Notes: generated from the sequence alone by a model not told the origin. DNA of 64,000 bases from Hymenobacter sp. BT559 (GCF_017571525.1 NZ_JAGETY010000006.1:1-64000), one strand, 5' to 3'. Positions 9,078-18,535 are shown, counted from the stretch's first letter. Numbers and translations are program-made.

Positions 9078-9441
9078 TCAACTTTCAAGACTTGATAATG
9101 TCAAGATGATTGATATTATAACTAAGATTCCGAATCTGACGGAGCAGGATAGGCATGACCTTTCTTTGCGTGTTGCTTCCGATGATGTTGAGGTTAGGAA
9201 AAGTGTTTTGGAGAAAATCACTCAGAGTCATATTGCTCAACATGATTTAATTTTCATACTTGGAGAATTAGCAGCTCTTACTAAAAAGGGTATGTATGTG
9301 AAATCCAAGCAGACAATTAAAACAGGGTCTGGAACTTTTGAAATAGAAATGAAGGGTGGAGATTTAAAGCTCATAATACCTGTTTTGATAATTTCAGGTA
9401 TTGTGTTAATAGGTGCGCTTGTGGTTTTGTTCTGGAAGTAG
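9067..9441 (+). CDS. Unknown tail-anchored protein, second gene of AT-rich pair
   Basis: 124 aa, not recognised. An N-terminal helical part (residues 1-70, with a HEAT-like feel around DDVEVRKSVLEKI) is followed by a short beta-like stretch (KTGSGTFEIEMKGG) and a single C-terminal membrane segment at about 101-123 ending FWK. Like its partner it is anchored by the C-terminus with the rest in the cytoplasm. The 11-base overlap with the preceding gene points to coupled translation and a joint membrane complex. Confidence 0.7.
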   Translation: MEGSQLSRLDNVKMIDIITKIPNLTEQDRHDLSLRVASDDVEVRKSVLEKITQSHIAQHDLIFILGELAALTKKGMYVKSKQTIKTGSGTFEIEMKGGDLKLIIPVLIISGIVLIGALVVLFWK

Positions 9442-9661
9442 AAGTTCATTTTATTCTGTATTGAAAATCTAATCACCCATTCCACCATCCTCCCCACACC
9501 ATGCACAAATCGACCAGATTCGTGCTAACATCCTAGAATAACGGGAAGCAAAAAAGTCCGAACTATGTGGGTGCCGAACTGCGACCCGCGCACCCCCAGC
9601 CGGCCCGGTGGCCGAGACGCTTGCTCTACCTTAGGGCGGGCGTAGGGGGAAGACTCCGACT

Positions 9662-12418
9662 ATGACTGCCCGACTTCTGTTTCTGCTACTTACTTGTTTG
9701 TCGCTCACGGCCTTGCGGGCCGCGCCGCCTGCTGCTGTGCAGCTTCAGCGGCTGCGCTGCGAACTGCTAACCAACCCCGAAGGCATCGACGCCACCGCCC
9801 CGCGCCTGAGCTGGGAGCTGAGCGGGCCGGCGCGCGGCCTCACCCAAACGGCCTACCAGGTGCTGGTGGCCTCCACGCCCGAGAAGCTGGCCGCCGACGA
9901 GGGCGACTTGTGGAACTCGGGCAAGGTGGCCGCGGCGCAGTCGGTGCACGTGGGCTACGGGGGCGCGCCGCTGCGCAGCCAAGCGCGCTGCTACTGGAAG
10001 GTGCGCACCTGGACCAGCCAGGGCGAAACCGCCTGGAGCGCGCCGGCGCAGTGGAGCATGGGCCTGCTGAACTACCTCGACTGGAAAGGCCGCTGGATTG
10101 GGCTGGACCGCGCCTTTCCGTGGGACGATGAGACGACCCACGCCCGGCTGTCGGCCCGCTATTTCCGCAAGGAGTTCAAGGCCGCGAAGGCCGTGACGCG
10201 GGCCACGGCGTCCATCATCGGGCTGGGGCTGTACGAGCTGTATGTGAACGGCCAGCGCGTGGGCGACCAGGTGCTGGCGCCCGGCCCCACCGACTACACC
10301 CAGGGCGTGAAGTACAACACCTTCGACGTGACGCGCCTGCTGCGGCCGGGCGCCAACGCCCTAGGTACCGTGCTCGGCAACGGCCGCTTCTACGCCATGC
10401 GGCAGCACTACAAGCCGTATAAAATCAAGACCTTCGGCTATCCCAAGCTGCTGATGCAGCTAGATTTGACCTACGCCGACGGCAGCCACGAGGTCGTGAA
10501 AACCGACGAAACCTGGCAGGCCACGGCCGACGGCCCCATCCGGGCCAACAACGAGTACGACGGCGAAGAATACGACGCCACCAAGGAAATGCCCGGCTGG
10601 AGCACCGCTGGCTTCGACGCCCAAAAGTGGGGCAAGGCCGAGCTGGTGCAGGAGCCCGGCGGCGCCTTCGAGGCCCAGATGAACGAGAACATGAAGGTGA
10701 TGGAAACCCTGAAGCCGGTGGCCCTCAAGCCGCTAGTGGGCGGCAAGTTCGTCCTCGACATGGGCCAGAACATGGCGGGCTGGCTGCGGCTGCGCGCCAC
10801 GGGACCTAGGGGCCAGAAAATCACGCTACGCTTTGCCGAGACGCTGCAAAAAACCGGCGAGCTGTACGTGGCCAACCTGCGCGATGCCCGCGTGACCGAC
10901 GTGTACACGCTGCGCGGCGGCACCCGCGAAACCTGGGAGCCCACGTTTGTGTACCACGGCTTCCGCTACGTCGAAATCAGCGGCTACCCCGGCACGCCCA
11001 CGCTGGCCGATTTCGACGGCCGCGTGGTGTACGACGACCTAGCCACGACGGGCGAGTTTACGACCTCCAACGCCACCATCAACCAGGTGTATAAGAACGC
11101 CTACTGGGGCATTCGGAGCAACTACAAGGGCATGCCCATCGACTGCCCGCAGCGCAACGAGCGGCAGCCCTGGCTCGGCGACCGTACCACCGGGGCCTAC
11201 GGCGAGAGCTTCGTGTTTGACAACTCGCGGCTGTACGCGAAGTGGCTCGACGACATTGCCCAGGCCCAAAAAGCCGACGGCAGCATCCCCGACGTGGCCC
11301 CCGCCTTCTGGCGCTACTACGGCGACAACGTGACCTGGCCCGGCACCTACCTCACCATCGCCGACATGCTCTATGCGCAGTACGGCGACGCCCAGCCCAT
11401 TGCCAAGCACTACGACTCGATGCGCCGCTGGCTCGCCTACATGCGCGCCAACTACATGACCGCCGGCTACCTTGTGACCAAGGATAAGTACGGCGACTGG
11501 TGCGTGCCGCCCGAATCGGAGAAGCTGATTCACTCGCAGGACCCCGCCCGCAACACCAGCGGCGAGGTCATCGCCACCAGCACCTACTACCATATGCTGA
11601 CGCTGATGCAGCGCTTCGCCACCGTGCTCGGCAAGCCCACCGATGCGCAAGAATACGCCGCCCTAGGTGCCAAAATCAAGGACGCGTTCAACCAGAAGTT
11701 CCTGAACGCCCAAAACCAACAGTACGCCAACAACACCGTGACGGCCAATCTGCTACCCTTGGCCTACGGCATGACCCCCGACGCCGAGCGCGGCAAGGTG
11801 TTCCAGAACATCGCCGATAAAATTTTGGTCGAAAACAAGGGACACATCAGCACCGGCGTCATTGGTACGCAGTGGCTCATGCGCGGCCTCACCGCCGAGG
11901 GCCGGCCCGACATTGCCTACAAACTGGCCACCAACCGCGACTACCCGAGCTGGGGCTACATGGCCGCCAACGGCGCCACCACCATCTGGGAGCTCTGGAA
12001 CGGCAACACCGCCGACCCCGCCATGAACTCCCAAAACCACGTGATGCTGCTCGGCGATTTAATCATCTGGGACTACGAAAACCTGGCAGGCATCAAGTCG
12101 GCCGCGCCGGGTTTTCAAGAGATAGAAATGAAGCCCGCCCTGATTGACGGGCTGACCTCGGTGCAGGCGTCTTATAACTCGGTGCGCGGCCTGGTGCGCA
12201 GTAGCTGGACGCGCGATGCGAAGCGCTTCACCTGGAACATCATGGTGCCGGGCAATGCCAAGGCGCTGGTGTACGTGCCGGCCAAGGATGCGAAGGACGT
12301 GACAGAAAGCGGCAAAAAGGCTTCTGGCGCGGCTGGGGTGAAGTTTTTGCGGATGGAAGGGGCGCGGGCAGTGTTTGAGGTTGGCTCGGGGGAGTATGCG
12401 TTTGTGGCGAAGATGTAA
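9662..12418 (+). CDS. GH78 alpha-L-rhamnosidase
   Basis: 918 aa, signal peptide ending near LRA. Domain order is that of large GH78 enzymes: an N-terminal Ig-like domain (LRCELLTNPEGIDATAPRLS), beta-sandwich domains (GLGLYELYVNGQRVGD), the six-hairpin barrel and a C-terminal sandwich. DCPQRNERQPWLGD starts at Asp494 and contains the general-acid candidate Glu500; NGATTIWELWNG contains the general-base candidate Glu777. GH78 enzymes remove terminal alpha-L-rhamnose by inversion. Its GH105 neighbour fits stepwise rhamnogalacturonan degradation. The 220 bases before the gene hold no other gene and mark the return from AT-rich to GC-rich DNA. Confidence 0.93.
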   Translation: MTARLLFLLLTCLSLTALRAAPPAAVQLQRLRCELLTNPEGIDATAPRLSWELSGPARGLTQTAYQVLVASTPEKLAADEGDLWNSGKVAAAQSVHVGYGGAPLRSQARCYWKVRTWTSQGETAWSAPAQWSMGLLNYLDWKGRWIGLDRAFPWDDETTHARLSARYFRKEFKAAKAVTRATASIIGLGLYELYVNGQRVGDQVLAPGPTDYTQGVKYNTFDVTRLLRPGANALGTVLGNGRFYAMRQHYKPYKIKTFGYPKLLMQLDLTYADGSHEVVKTDETWQATADGPIRANNEYDGEEYDATKEMPGWSTAGFDAQKWGKAELVQEPGGAFEAQMNENMKVMETLKPVALKPLVGGKFVLDMGQNMAGWLRLRATGPRGQKITLRFAETLQKTGELYVANLRDARVTDVYTLRGGTRETWEPTFVYHGFRYVEISGYPGTPTLADFDGRVVYDDLATTGEFTTSNATINQVYKNAYWGIRSNYKGMPIDCPQRNERQPWLGDRTTGAYGESFVFDNSRLYAKWLDDIAQAQKADGSIPDVAPAFWRYYGDNVTWPGTYLTIADMLYAQYGDAQPIAKHYDSMRRWLAYMRANYMTAGYLVTKDKYGDWCVPPESEKLIHSQDPARNTSGEVIATSTYYHMLTLMQRFATVLGKPTDAQEYAALGAKIKDAFNQKFLNAQNQQYANNTVTANLLPLAYGMTPDAERGKVFQNIADKILVENKGHISTGVIGTQWLMRGLTAEGRPDIAYKLATNRDYPSWGYMAANGATTIWELWNGNTADPAMNSQNHVMLLGDLIIWDYENLAGIKSAAPGFQEIEMKPALIDGLTSVQASYNSVRGLVRSSWTRDAKRFTWNIMVPGNAKALVYVPAKDAKDVTESGKKASGAAGVKFLRMEGARAVFEVGSGEYAFVAKM

Positions 12419-12431
12419 AATAGAAAAGAAC

Positions 12432-12536
12432 GTCATGCAGAGCGCAGCGAAGCATCTCGCGTGCAATGCTAACTAATGACGTTGCGACGATTGAATTACT
12501 ACCCCACGCGAGATGCTTCGCTACGCTCTGCATGAC
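12432..12536. repeat. Family A palindromic repeat
   Basis: GTCATGCAGAGCGCAGCGAAGCATCTCGCGTG-like left arm (12432 onward) pairs with a right arm ending CTCTGCATGAC at 12536. The centre of about 40 bases is unlike the other copies. It fills the gap between the GH78 and GH105 genes almost completely. Confidence 0.85.
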
Positions 12537-12554
12537 TGTTAAGAATTTTTGTTG

Positions 12555-13790
12555 ATGAATAAAATCCTCTTTGTAAAAAAACTAAAATCCAGCAGCCTGG
12601 CCCTAGCGATAGGTGCCACGCTACTAGCGTGCCCACCCGCCGCCCAGGCCCAAACCCCAGCGCCCACCATTGCGCAAATCCCCGCCACCGCCAAGTGGTC
12701 GGAGCGCATGGCGCTGTCGGTGCTCAAGCGGAGCCCGTGGCTGCAAGACCCGGCCCTAGGTGACTCCTGGGGCTACACCCAGGGGCTGCTGATGCACGCG
12801 CTAGAAGCGCTGGAGCACCAGAACCACGACCCGCGCCTGCGCACCGCCTTGCAGCAGTACGGCGACAAAATGGTGGATGCCCAGGGTGAGATTCACAACA
12901 AAGACTACAAGGCGCTGGATAACAGCCTCGACAACATCAACTCGGGCAAGCTCCTGTTTCAGCTCTACACCGATACCAAGCAGGAGAAGTATAAAATTGC
13001 CCTGCAAAAGCTGCACGCGGAGCTGCAGCAACAGCCCAAAACCAGCGACGGCGGCTACTGGCACAAGAAGAAATACCCCAGCCAGATGTGGCTCGACGGG
13101 GCCTACATGGCTAGCCCATTCGTTGCCCAGTACGCGGCGTATTTCAAGGAGCCCGCGGGGTTTGATGAGGCCGCCAAGCAGCTGCTCTTGCTCGAAAAGC
13201 ACCTGCGCGACCCCAAAACCGGCCTGCTCTACCACGGTTGGGACGAGAAGCACGTGCAAGCTTGGGCCAACCCCCAAACCGGCCAGTCGCCCAATTTCTG
13301 GGGCCGCGCCATCGGTTGGTACGGCATGGCGCTGGTCGATGTGCTCGACTACCTCCCCGCCAAGCACCCCGACCGCCCTAAGCTGGTGCAGGTGCTCGAC
13401 CAGTTGGCCGTGGCCATCCAGAAATACCAGGACCCCACCAGCGGCCTCTGGTACCAGGTGGTGGACAAGGGCGGCCAGCCCGGCAACTACCTGGAGGCGT
13501 CGGCCTCGGGCATGTTTGTGTACACGCTGGCTAAGGGCGTGAACAAGGGCTACCTCAACAAGAAGTACCGCCCGGTGGCCCAAAAAGGCTTCGACGGCAT
13601 CACGTCCAAGCTCATTGAAGTGAAGCCCGACGGCGAGCTAAACCTGCTGCAAGTGTGCGAAGTAGCCGGCCTCGGGCCCGGCACCGAGCGCAACGGCTCC
13701 TACGAATACTACGTGGGCGAGCGCATCAAAATCAACGATTTGAAGGGGGTAGGGCCGTTCATTATGGCCAGCCTCGAACTCAATAAATAG
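12555..13790 (+). CDS. GH105 unsaturated rhamnogalacturonyl hydrolase
   Basis: 411 aa from ATG 12555 (two TTG codons just upstream are in frame but unlikely starts). The signal peptide ends near AQAQ. The (alpha/alpha)6 barrel motifs of the YteR family are present: MWLDGAYMASPF with the catalytic-type Asp, FWGRAIGWYGMALVDVLDYLP and YLEASASGMFVY. Members hydrate and cleave the unsaturated galacturonyl unit left by rhamnogalacturonan or other pectin lyases, giving free rhamnose-ended products for the GH78 enzymes next door. No lyase was found in the window. Confidence 0.92.
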   Translation: MNKILFVKKLKSSSLALAIGATLLACPPAAQAQTPAPTIAQIPATAKWSERMALSVLKRSPWLQDPALGDSWGYTQGLLMHALEALEHQNHDPRLRTALQQYGDKMVDAQGEIHNKDYKALDNSLDNINSGKLLFQLYTDTKQEKYKIALQKLHAELQQQPKTSDGGYWHKKKYPSQMWLDGAYMASPFVAQYAAYFKEPAGFDEAAKQLLLLEKHLRDPKTGLLYHGWDEKHVQAWANPQTGQSPNFWGRAIGWYGMALVDVLDYLPAKHPDRPKLVQVLDQLAVAIQKYQDPTSGLWYQVVDKGGQPGNYLEASASGMFVYTLAKGVNKGYLNKKYRPVAQKGFDGITSKLIEVKPDGELNLLQVCEVAGLGPGTERNGSYEYYVGERIKINDLKGVGPFIMASLELNK

Positions 13791-13816
13791 CGGCTCCGGC
13801 CATCCAACGTACCGCC

Positions 13817-14947
13817 ATGAGAAACCCCATTTTGCTACTGGCCCTCGGGCTGCTTGCGCACGGCGCATCGGCCCAAACGCAGCCGTGGAAACAGGGCATC
13901 GTCACCGACGAATTCATCTTCGAAAAAGCGCCCTTCCCCGAGAGCCACGCCGCCACCATCGCCGAGACACCAAAGGGCCTCGTGGCCGCCTGGTTTGGCG
14001 GCACCAAGGAGCGCAACCCCGACGTGGGCATCTGGGTGAGCCGCCAGGAAAACGGCCACTGGACCGCCCCCGTGGAGGTGGCCAACGGCATCCAAAATGA
14101 AACCCTGCGCTACCCCACCTGGAACCCGGTGCTCTACCAGGCCCCCGGCGGCGAGCTGCTGCTGTTCTACAAAATCGGCCCGAAACCCTCGGAGTGGAAG
14201 GGCTGGCTGCGCACCTCCAAGGATAACGGCCTGACGTGGTCGGCGGCCCAGGCGCTGCCGGAAGGCTACATCGGCCCGGTTAAAAACAAGCCCGTGCTGC
14301 TCAAAAATGGCACTTTGCTATCGCCCACCAGTACCGAGGGCAGCGGCGGCTGGCTGGTGCATTTCGAGGCTTCGCCGGATTTTGGCAAGACCTGGACCAA
14401 AACCTCGCCCGTGCCCAACGGCGCAACCCAGGGCGCAATTCAGCCCAGTATCCTGACCTATAAGGACGGCCGCTTGCAAGCCCTCTGCCGCAGCCGCGAC
14501 CGCGCCATCCTCGAAACGTGGTCGACAGACCAAGGCAAAACCTGGTCGCCCCTCGCTAAAACCACCCTGCCCAACAATAACTCCGGCACCGACGCCGTGA
14601 CCCTGCAAGACGGCCGCCAGCTGCTGGTGTACAACCACGTGTTACCCCCCGGCACCCTCGCCAAAGGGCCCCGCACGCCGCTGAACGTGGCCGTGTCAAA
14701 GGACGGCAAAGAGTGGTACGCGGTGGCTATTTTGGAGGATTCGCCCATCAGTCAGTACTCGTACCCCTCGGTGATTCAGACCAAAGACGGGCTGGTGCAT
14801 TTCGTGTACACCTGGCGCCGCCAGCGCATTAAACACGCCGTGCTCGACCCCAAAAAGATGAAGCTGGTGAAGATTGAAAACGGCGTGTGGCCAGCCATGA
14901 AAGGCTACACAGCGCCGGTGGGTGAGGCGGAGATTACGAAGGATTAA
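13817..14947 (+). CDS. Secreted sialidase-fold (four Asp-box) hydrolase-like protein
   Basis: 376 aa, signal peptide ending GASAQ20. Four Asp-boxes mark the blades of a six-bladed propeller: SKDNGLTW 134-141, SPDFGKTW 186-193, STDQGKTW 236-243 and a shorter SKDGKEW near 294. The RNPDVGIW and RYPTWNPV segments are typical of the BNR proteins that accompany GH105 and GH78 in pectin loci. Sialidases (GH33) share the fold, but related propellers act on other acidic sugars, so the substrate is open. The gene starts 26 bases after the GH105 stop and is probably in its operon. Confidence 0.7.
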   Translation: MRNPILLLALGLLAHGASAQTQPWKQGIVTDEFIFEKAPFPESHAATIAETPKGLVAAWFGGTKERNPDVGIWVSRQENGHWTAPVEVANGIQNETLRYPTWNPVLYQAPGGELLLFYKIGPKPSEWKGWLRTSKDNGLTWSAAQALPEGYIGPVKNKPVLLKNGTLLSPTSTEGSGGWLVHFEASPDFGKTWTKTSPVPNGATQGAIQPSILTYKDGRLQALCRSRDRAILETWSTDQGKTWSPLAKTTLPNNNSGTDAVTLQDGRQLLVYNHVLPPGTLAKGPRTPLNVAVSKDGKEWYAVAILEDSPISQYSYPSVIQTKDGLVHFVYTWRRQRIKHAVLDPKKMKLVKIENGVWPAMKGYTAPVGEAEITKD

Positions 14948-14983
14948 CTGCATGATAAGCCAGAACGCCAACTAAAAACGCCC

Positions 14984-15079
14984 GTCATGCTGAGCGCAGC
15001 CGAAGCATCTCTACCTCCATACTAACTTCTGACGCTAGCAACGAAGCGGTAGAGATGCTTCGACTTCGCTCAGCATGAC
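14984..15079. repeat. Family A palindromic repeat
   Basis: Left arm GTCATGCTGAGCGCAGC plus CGAAGCATCTCTAC; right arm GTAGAGATGCTTCGAC plus TTCGCTCAGCATGAC. The centre contains ACTAACTTCTGACGCTAGCA followed by ACGAAGCG, shared with the copies at 33856 and 40699. An ATG inside the right end extends the next reading frame artificially. Confidence 0.9.
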
Positions 15080-15110
15080 CGTTTTTCTGCCCAAGCTCAT
15101 ATTCCCACCC

Positions 15111-16508
15111 ATGTCCAGATTCTTCTGCCTGCTTCTAGGTTTACTTTTCCTCACCACCGCCGCCCAGGCGCAAAACTCCGACGACCAGTACCGCGAGCCG
15201 TTGCAGCAGGTGCTGGAGGAAATCCAGCAGCGCTACGGGGTGAAAATCCGGCCCGACGCGACCATGGTGAAGGACAAGTACGTGACCTACGCCGAGTGGC
15301 GCTTCCGCCCCGACGTAGACGAAACCTTGCGTAGCGTGCTGGCCCCCTTCGACTACCAAGCGGCGAAAACCGGCGACAAAACCTATAAGCTCAAAACCTT
15401 CCAATACCACCTCAAAACGCCGGACGAAGGCGCAGCCCAACTGGCACAACTAGCCAGCCAGTACCACGACGCGGCTACCTGGGAGAAGCGCAAGGCCGAG
15501 CTGCGTAGCTGCATGTGGTCGGCGCTACGGCTGTCGCCCATGCCGGCCAAGCCGACCAGCAAACCCATCATTACCAATAAGCGGCAGTTTGATGGTTACA
15601 CCGTGGAGAACGTGGCCATCGAAACGTTACCGGGCTACTACATGACCGGCTCGCTTTACAAACCCACTAAGGCCAAGGGCAAAATCCCGGTTATCATCAG
15701 CCCCGACGGGCACTTTGGCGACGGGCGCTACCGGGCCGATGCGCAATTGCGCTGCGCCACGCTGGCCCGCATGGGCGCGATGGTATACAGCTACGACCTC
15801 TTTGCCTGGGGCGAGTCGCTGCTGCAATTCAAGGGCGAAGACCACCGCCGCAGCCTCGCCATGACGGTGCAGGCCCTGAACGGCGAGCGTACACTGGACT
15901 ACCTGCTGTCGCTGAAAGACGCCGATAAAACCCGCGTTGCTATTACCGGCGGCTCGGGCGGCGGTAGCCAAACCATGCTGCTCACCGCCCTCGACGACCG
16001 CATCAAAGTGAGCGTGCCGGTGGTGATGCTCTCGACTTACCACAGCGGCGGCTGCCCCTGCGAAAGCGGCCAGCCCGTGCACCTCTGCGGCAACGGCACC
16101 AACAACGCCGAAATCGCCGCCATGGCTGCCCCCCGCCCCCAACTCGCCATCACCGACGGCGGCGACTGGACCGCCCAGACGCCCGAAGTCGCCTACCCCT
16201 ACCTCCAAAAAATATACGGCTACTACGGCAAAACCGACCTTGTGCAAAACGTGCACCTGCCCAAGGAAGTCCACGACTACGGCCCTTCAAAACGGCAGGC
16301 GATGTACGAGTTCATGGCCAAATACCTAGGGCTAAACTTGGCTGCTGCTGAAGACAAAGCCGGCAAGCTGGACGAGTCGCACGTGACGGTAGAAAAGCAG
16401 GAGGCGCAACTCGTTTTCGGGCCGAAAGGGGAGGGACTGCCGGCCAATGCGCTGCACAGCTTCGAGGACTTGCAGGCGGAGTTTAATAAGCTAACGGCTG
16501 CCCGGTAA
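15111..16508 (+). CDS. Secreted alpha/beta-hydrolase esterase with STN-like N-terminus
   Basis: 465 aa from ATG 15111, chosen because a good signal peptide (MSRFFCLLLGLLFLTTAAQA) begins there; an in-frame ATG at 15075 lies in the repeat. Residues about 25-100 (LQQVLEEIQQRYGVKI, then VDETLRSVLAPFDY) resemble an STN domain as found at the N-terminus of TonB-dependent receptors. Residues about 150-440 are an acetylxylan-esterase-like alpha/beta-hydrolase: GGSGGGS with nucleophile Ser282, DGGD with Asp349/352 and EVHDYG with His388. The likely role is removal of acetyl or methyl esters from pectin. The STN-esterase combination is unusual. Confidence 0.78.
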   Translation: MSRFFCLLLGLLFLTTAAQAQNSDDQYREPLQQVLEEIQQRYGVKIRPDATMVKDKYVTYAEWRFRPDVDETLRSVLAPFDYQAAKTGDKTYKLKTFQYHLKTPDEGAAQLAQLASQYHDAATWEKRKAELRSCMWSALRLSPMPAKPTSKPIITNKRQFDGYTVENVAIETLPGYYMTGSLYKPTKAKGKIPVIISPDGHFGDGRYRADAQLRCATLARMGAMVYSYDLFAWGESLLQFKGEDHRRSLAMTVQALNGERTLDYLLSLKDADKTRVAITGGSGGGSQTMLLTALDDRIKVSVPVVMLSTYHSGGCPCESGQPVHLCGNGTNNAEIAAMAAPRPQLAITDGGDWTAQTPEVAYPYLQKIYGYYGKTDLVQNVHLPKEVHDYGPSKRQAMYEFMAKYLGLNLAAAEDKAGKLDESHVTVEKQEAQLVFGPKGEGLPANALHSFEDLQAEFNKLTAAR

Positions 16509-16513
16509 ATGAT

Positions 16514-16643
16514 GTAGCGTGGACTTTGTAGTCCGTGTACGAGCGCAGCGAGTATCGACGCTTGCGCGGTCAGTTTTGAAGGACTTAAAGTGCAGCCGAC
16601 GATACTCGCTGCGCTCGTGCGCGGACTACAAAGTCCACGCTAC
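16514..16643. repeat. Family B palindromic repeat
   Basis: Two arms of 44 bases with two mismatches, beginning GTAGCGTGGACTTTGTAGTC and ending in its complement GACTACAAAGTCCACGCTAC, around a centre of about 40 bases. The inner part carries CGAGCGCAGCGAGTATCG. It starts 5 bases after the esterase stop codon and ends 11 bases before the next ATG, so it fills the whole gap. Confidence 0.9.
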
Positions 16644-16654
16644 TTCCCACTCGT

Positions 16655-18535
16655 ATGGCCTATCGCCTTTTATCACTCCTCAGCCTGCTCGCCGCTGCGC
16701 CAGCCTACGCCGCCGACATCTGGGTGGCGCCCGCCGGCTCGGACCACAACCCCGGTACCCAAGCGCAACCGTTAGCAACTCCCAATGCCGCTCTGCGCCA
16801 AGCCCGTGATTTACGTCGCCTGCACGATGCCTCGGTGGCCGGTGGTGTGCATATCTGGCTGAAGGGCGGCGAGTACCAACTGGCGGAGACGTGGTTTTTC
16901 CGGCCCGAAGACGCGGGTACAGCCGACAGCCCTACGGTAGTAGCCGCCGCGCCTGGCGAGCGGCCGGTGCTGAGCGGCGGCGTGTCGGTAACGGGCTGGC
17001 ACAAAGCGGTTGGTAAAATTGCGGGCTTGCCGGCTGCGGCGCAGGGCCAGGTATGGGTAGCCGCTGCGCCGCTACTAGGCGGGCGCGCCCTCAATTTTCG
17101 CCAGCTGTGGGTAAACGGGCGCAAAGCCACCCGCGCCCGCACGCCCAACAACGATAACCTGCCCCGCCTGCTCACCTGGGACACCGACAAGCGCGAAACC
17201 ACCGTGCCGGCTGCCGCGCTTAGCGGCGTGCGGCAGCCTAGCCAGCTGGAAATGGTGCTGCACCAGATGTGGGCTGTAAACGTGCTGCGTGTGAAAACCC
17301 TGGCCGTGCAGGGCGACAAAGCCCGCGTGACGTTTCAGGAGCCCGAAAGCCGCATACAGTTTGAGCACCCGTGGCCGCGGCCCATCATCAACGGCAAAAA
17401 CGGCAGCTCGGCTTTCTACCTCACCAATGCGGTCGAGCTGCTCGACCAGCCTGGCGAGTGGTTTTACGACGCTCCCCACGGGCGAGTGCTGTACTGGCCC
17501 CGCTCCGGCGAAAACCTGGCTACGGCTCAGGTAGTAGTGCCGGCCCTGGAAACGGTAGTGCGGGTAGACGGCACCCTTGACCAGCCGGTTAGCTACCTTC
17601 AGTTTAAGGGATTGACCTTCGCCTACACCACGTGGCTGCGGCCCTCGGAGCAGGGCCACGTGCCCCTGCAGGCGGGCATGTATCTGCTGGATGGTTATTC
17701 GCTGGTAAAGCCTGGCACTCCTGGCAAAGCCGGCCTCGAAAACCAGGCCTGGGTTGGCCGGCCGCCGGCTGGGGTGGAGGTGCAGGGCGCGCACCACACG
17801 CGCTTCGAGCGGTGCCAGTTTCTGCACATGGGCGCCACGGGGCTGGACTACCAGAGCGGGACCCACGACGACGTTATTAGTGGCTGCACTTTCCGCGACG
17901 TGGCCGTGAACGGTTTGCAAATGGGCAAGTTTTCCGACGAAAGCGTGGAAGCACACCTGCCCTACAACCCAAAAGACGAGCGGGAAATCTGCACCAATGA
18001 GTCGATAGAAAATAACCTTGTTACTGATTGCGGCAACGAGGACTGGGGCGCGGTGGGAATCGGCGCTGGCTTTGTACGCGGCGTGACCATTCAGCACAAC
18101 GAGGTGGCGCAAGTGCCCTACACTGGCATTAGCCTAGGCTGGAGCTGGACCAAAACGGCTAATGCCATGCGCGATAATCGCGTGCAGGCCAACTACATTC
18201 ATCACTACGCTCAGCATACCTACGATGTGGCGGGCGTGTATACGCTCTCCGCCCAGCCGGGCACGGTCATCAGCGAAAACCGCGTCGACGAAATTGGGCG
18301 GGCGCCCTACGTGCACGACCCCGACCATTGGTTTTACCTCTACCTCGACGAAGGCTCGTCCAACATCACGGTACAGGACAACTGGTGCCCCGCCGAGAAA
18401 TTCCTGGCCAATGCCAACGGACCTGGAAATGTGTGGAAAAACAACGGGCCGATGGTAAGCGAGACCATTAAGCAGGCCGCGGGGCTGGAAGCGGGGTATC
18501 AGGATTTACGGAAAGCAATACCAAAAACCAACTAA
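16655..18535 (+). CDS. Right-handed beta-helix protein, GH141-like
   Basis: 626 aa, signal peptide ending AYAA. It begins with the typical DIWVAPAGSDHNPGTQAQPL entry of parallel beta-helix carbohydrate enzymes, followed by a sandwich insert and then helix rungs (FERCQFLHMGATGLDY, VISGCTFRDVAVNGLQMG, VTIQHNEVAQVPYTGISLGW). GH141, known from rhamnogalacturonan-II fucosidase and xylanase members, has this architecture and entry motif; a polysaccharide lyase or GH110/GH120-like enzyme cannot be excluded. The family B repeat fills the gap to the esterase gene upstream. Confidence 0.65.
   Translation: MAYRLLSLLSLLAAAPAYAADIWVAPAGSDHNPGTQAQPLATPNAALRQARDLRRLHDASVAGGVHIWLKGGEYQLAETWFFRPEDAGTADSPTVVAAAPGERPVLSGGVSVTGWHKAVGKIAGLPAAAQGQVWVAAAPLLGGRALNFRQLWVNGRKATRARTPNNDNLPRLLTWDTDKRETTVPAAALSGVRQPSQLEMVLHQMWAVNVLRVKTLAVQGDKARVTFQEPESRIQFEHPWPRPIINGKNGSSAFYLTNAVELLDQPGEWFYDAPHGRVLYWPRSGENLATAQVVVPALETVVRVDGTLDQPVSYLQFKGLTFAYTTWLRPSEQGHVPLQAGMYLLDGYSLVKPGTPGKAGLENQAWVGRPPAGVEVQGAHHTRFERCQFLHMGATGLDYQSGTHDDVISGCTFRDVAVNGLQMGKFSDESVEAHLPYNPKDEREICTNESIENNLVTDCGNEDWGAVGIGAGFVRGVTIQHNEVAQVPYTGISLGWSWTKTANAMRDNRVQANYIHHYAQHTYDVAGVYTLSAQPGTVISENRVDEIGRAPYVHDPDHWFYLYLDEGSSNITVQDNWCPAEKFLANANGPGNVWKNNGPMVSETIKQAAGLEAGYQDLRKAIPKTN

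Larger units (their letters stand above)
7802..9480. other. AT-rich island carrying a two-gene unknown module
   Basis: Sequence from just after the acyltransferase stop to about 9480 is visibly AT-rich (roughly one third GC by eye against clearly GC-rich flanks), with A/T-ending codons throughout. It holds its own promoter box and two overlapping genes. No integrase, direct repeat or tRNA was found at the edges, but the composition points to recent horizontal gain. Confidence 0.75.

Noticed and set aside
9442..9661. Possible tRNA or small RNA between the AT-rich island and GH78
   Set aside because: GC-rich strings such as GGTGGCCGAGACGCTTGC look tRNA-like at first, but no acceptor stem, anticodon arm or T-loop could be fitted.
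13817..14947. True sialidase acting on sialic acid
   Set aside because: Asp-boxes alone show only the fold; the locus has no sialic acid transport or catabolic genes and all neighbours point to pectin.
17075..18112. Antisense open frame of 345 codons opposite the beta-helix gene
   Set aside because: No recognisable family; the + strand frame has a signal peptide and family motifs over the same stretch.
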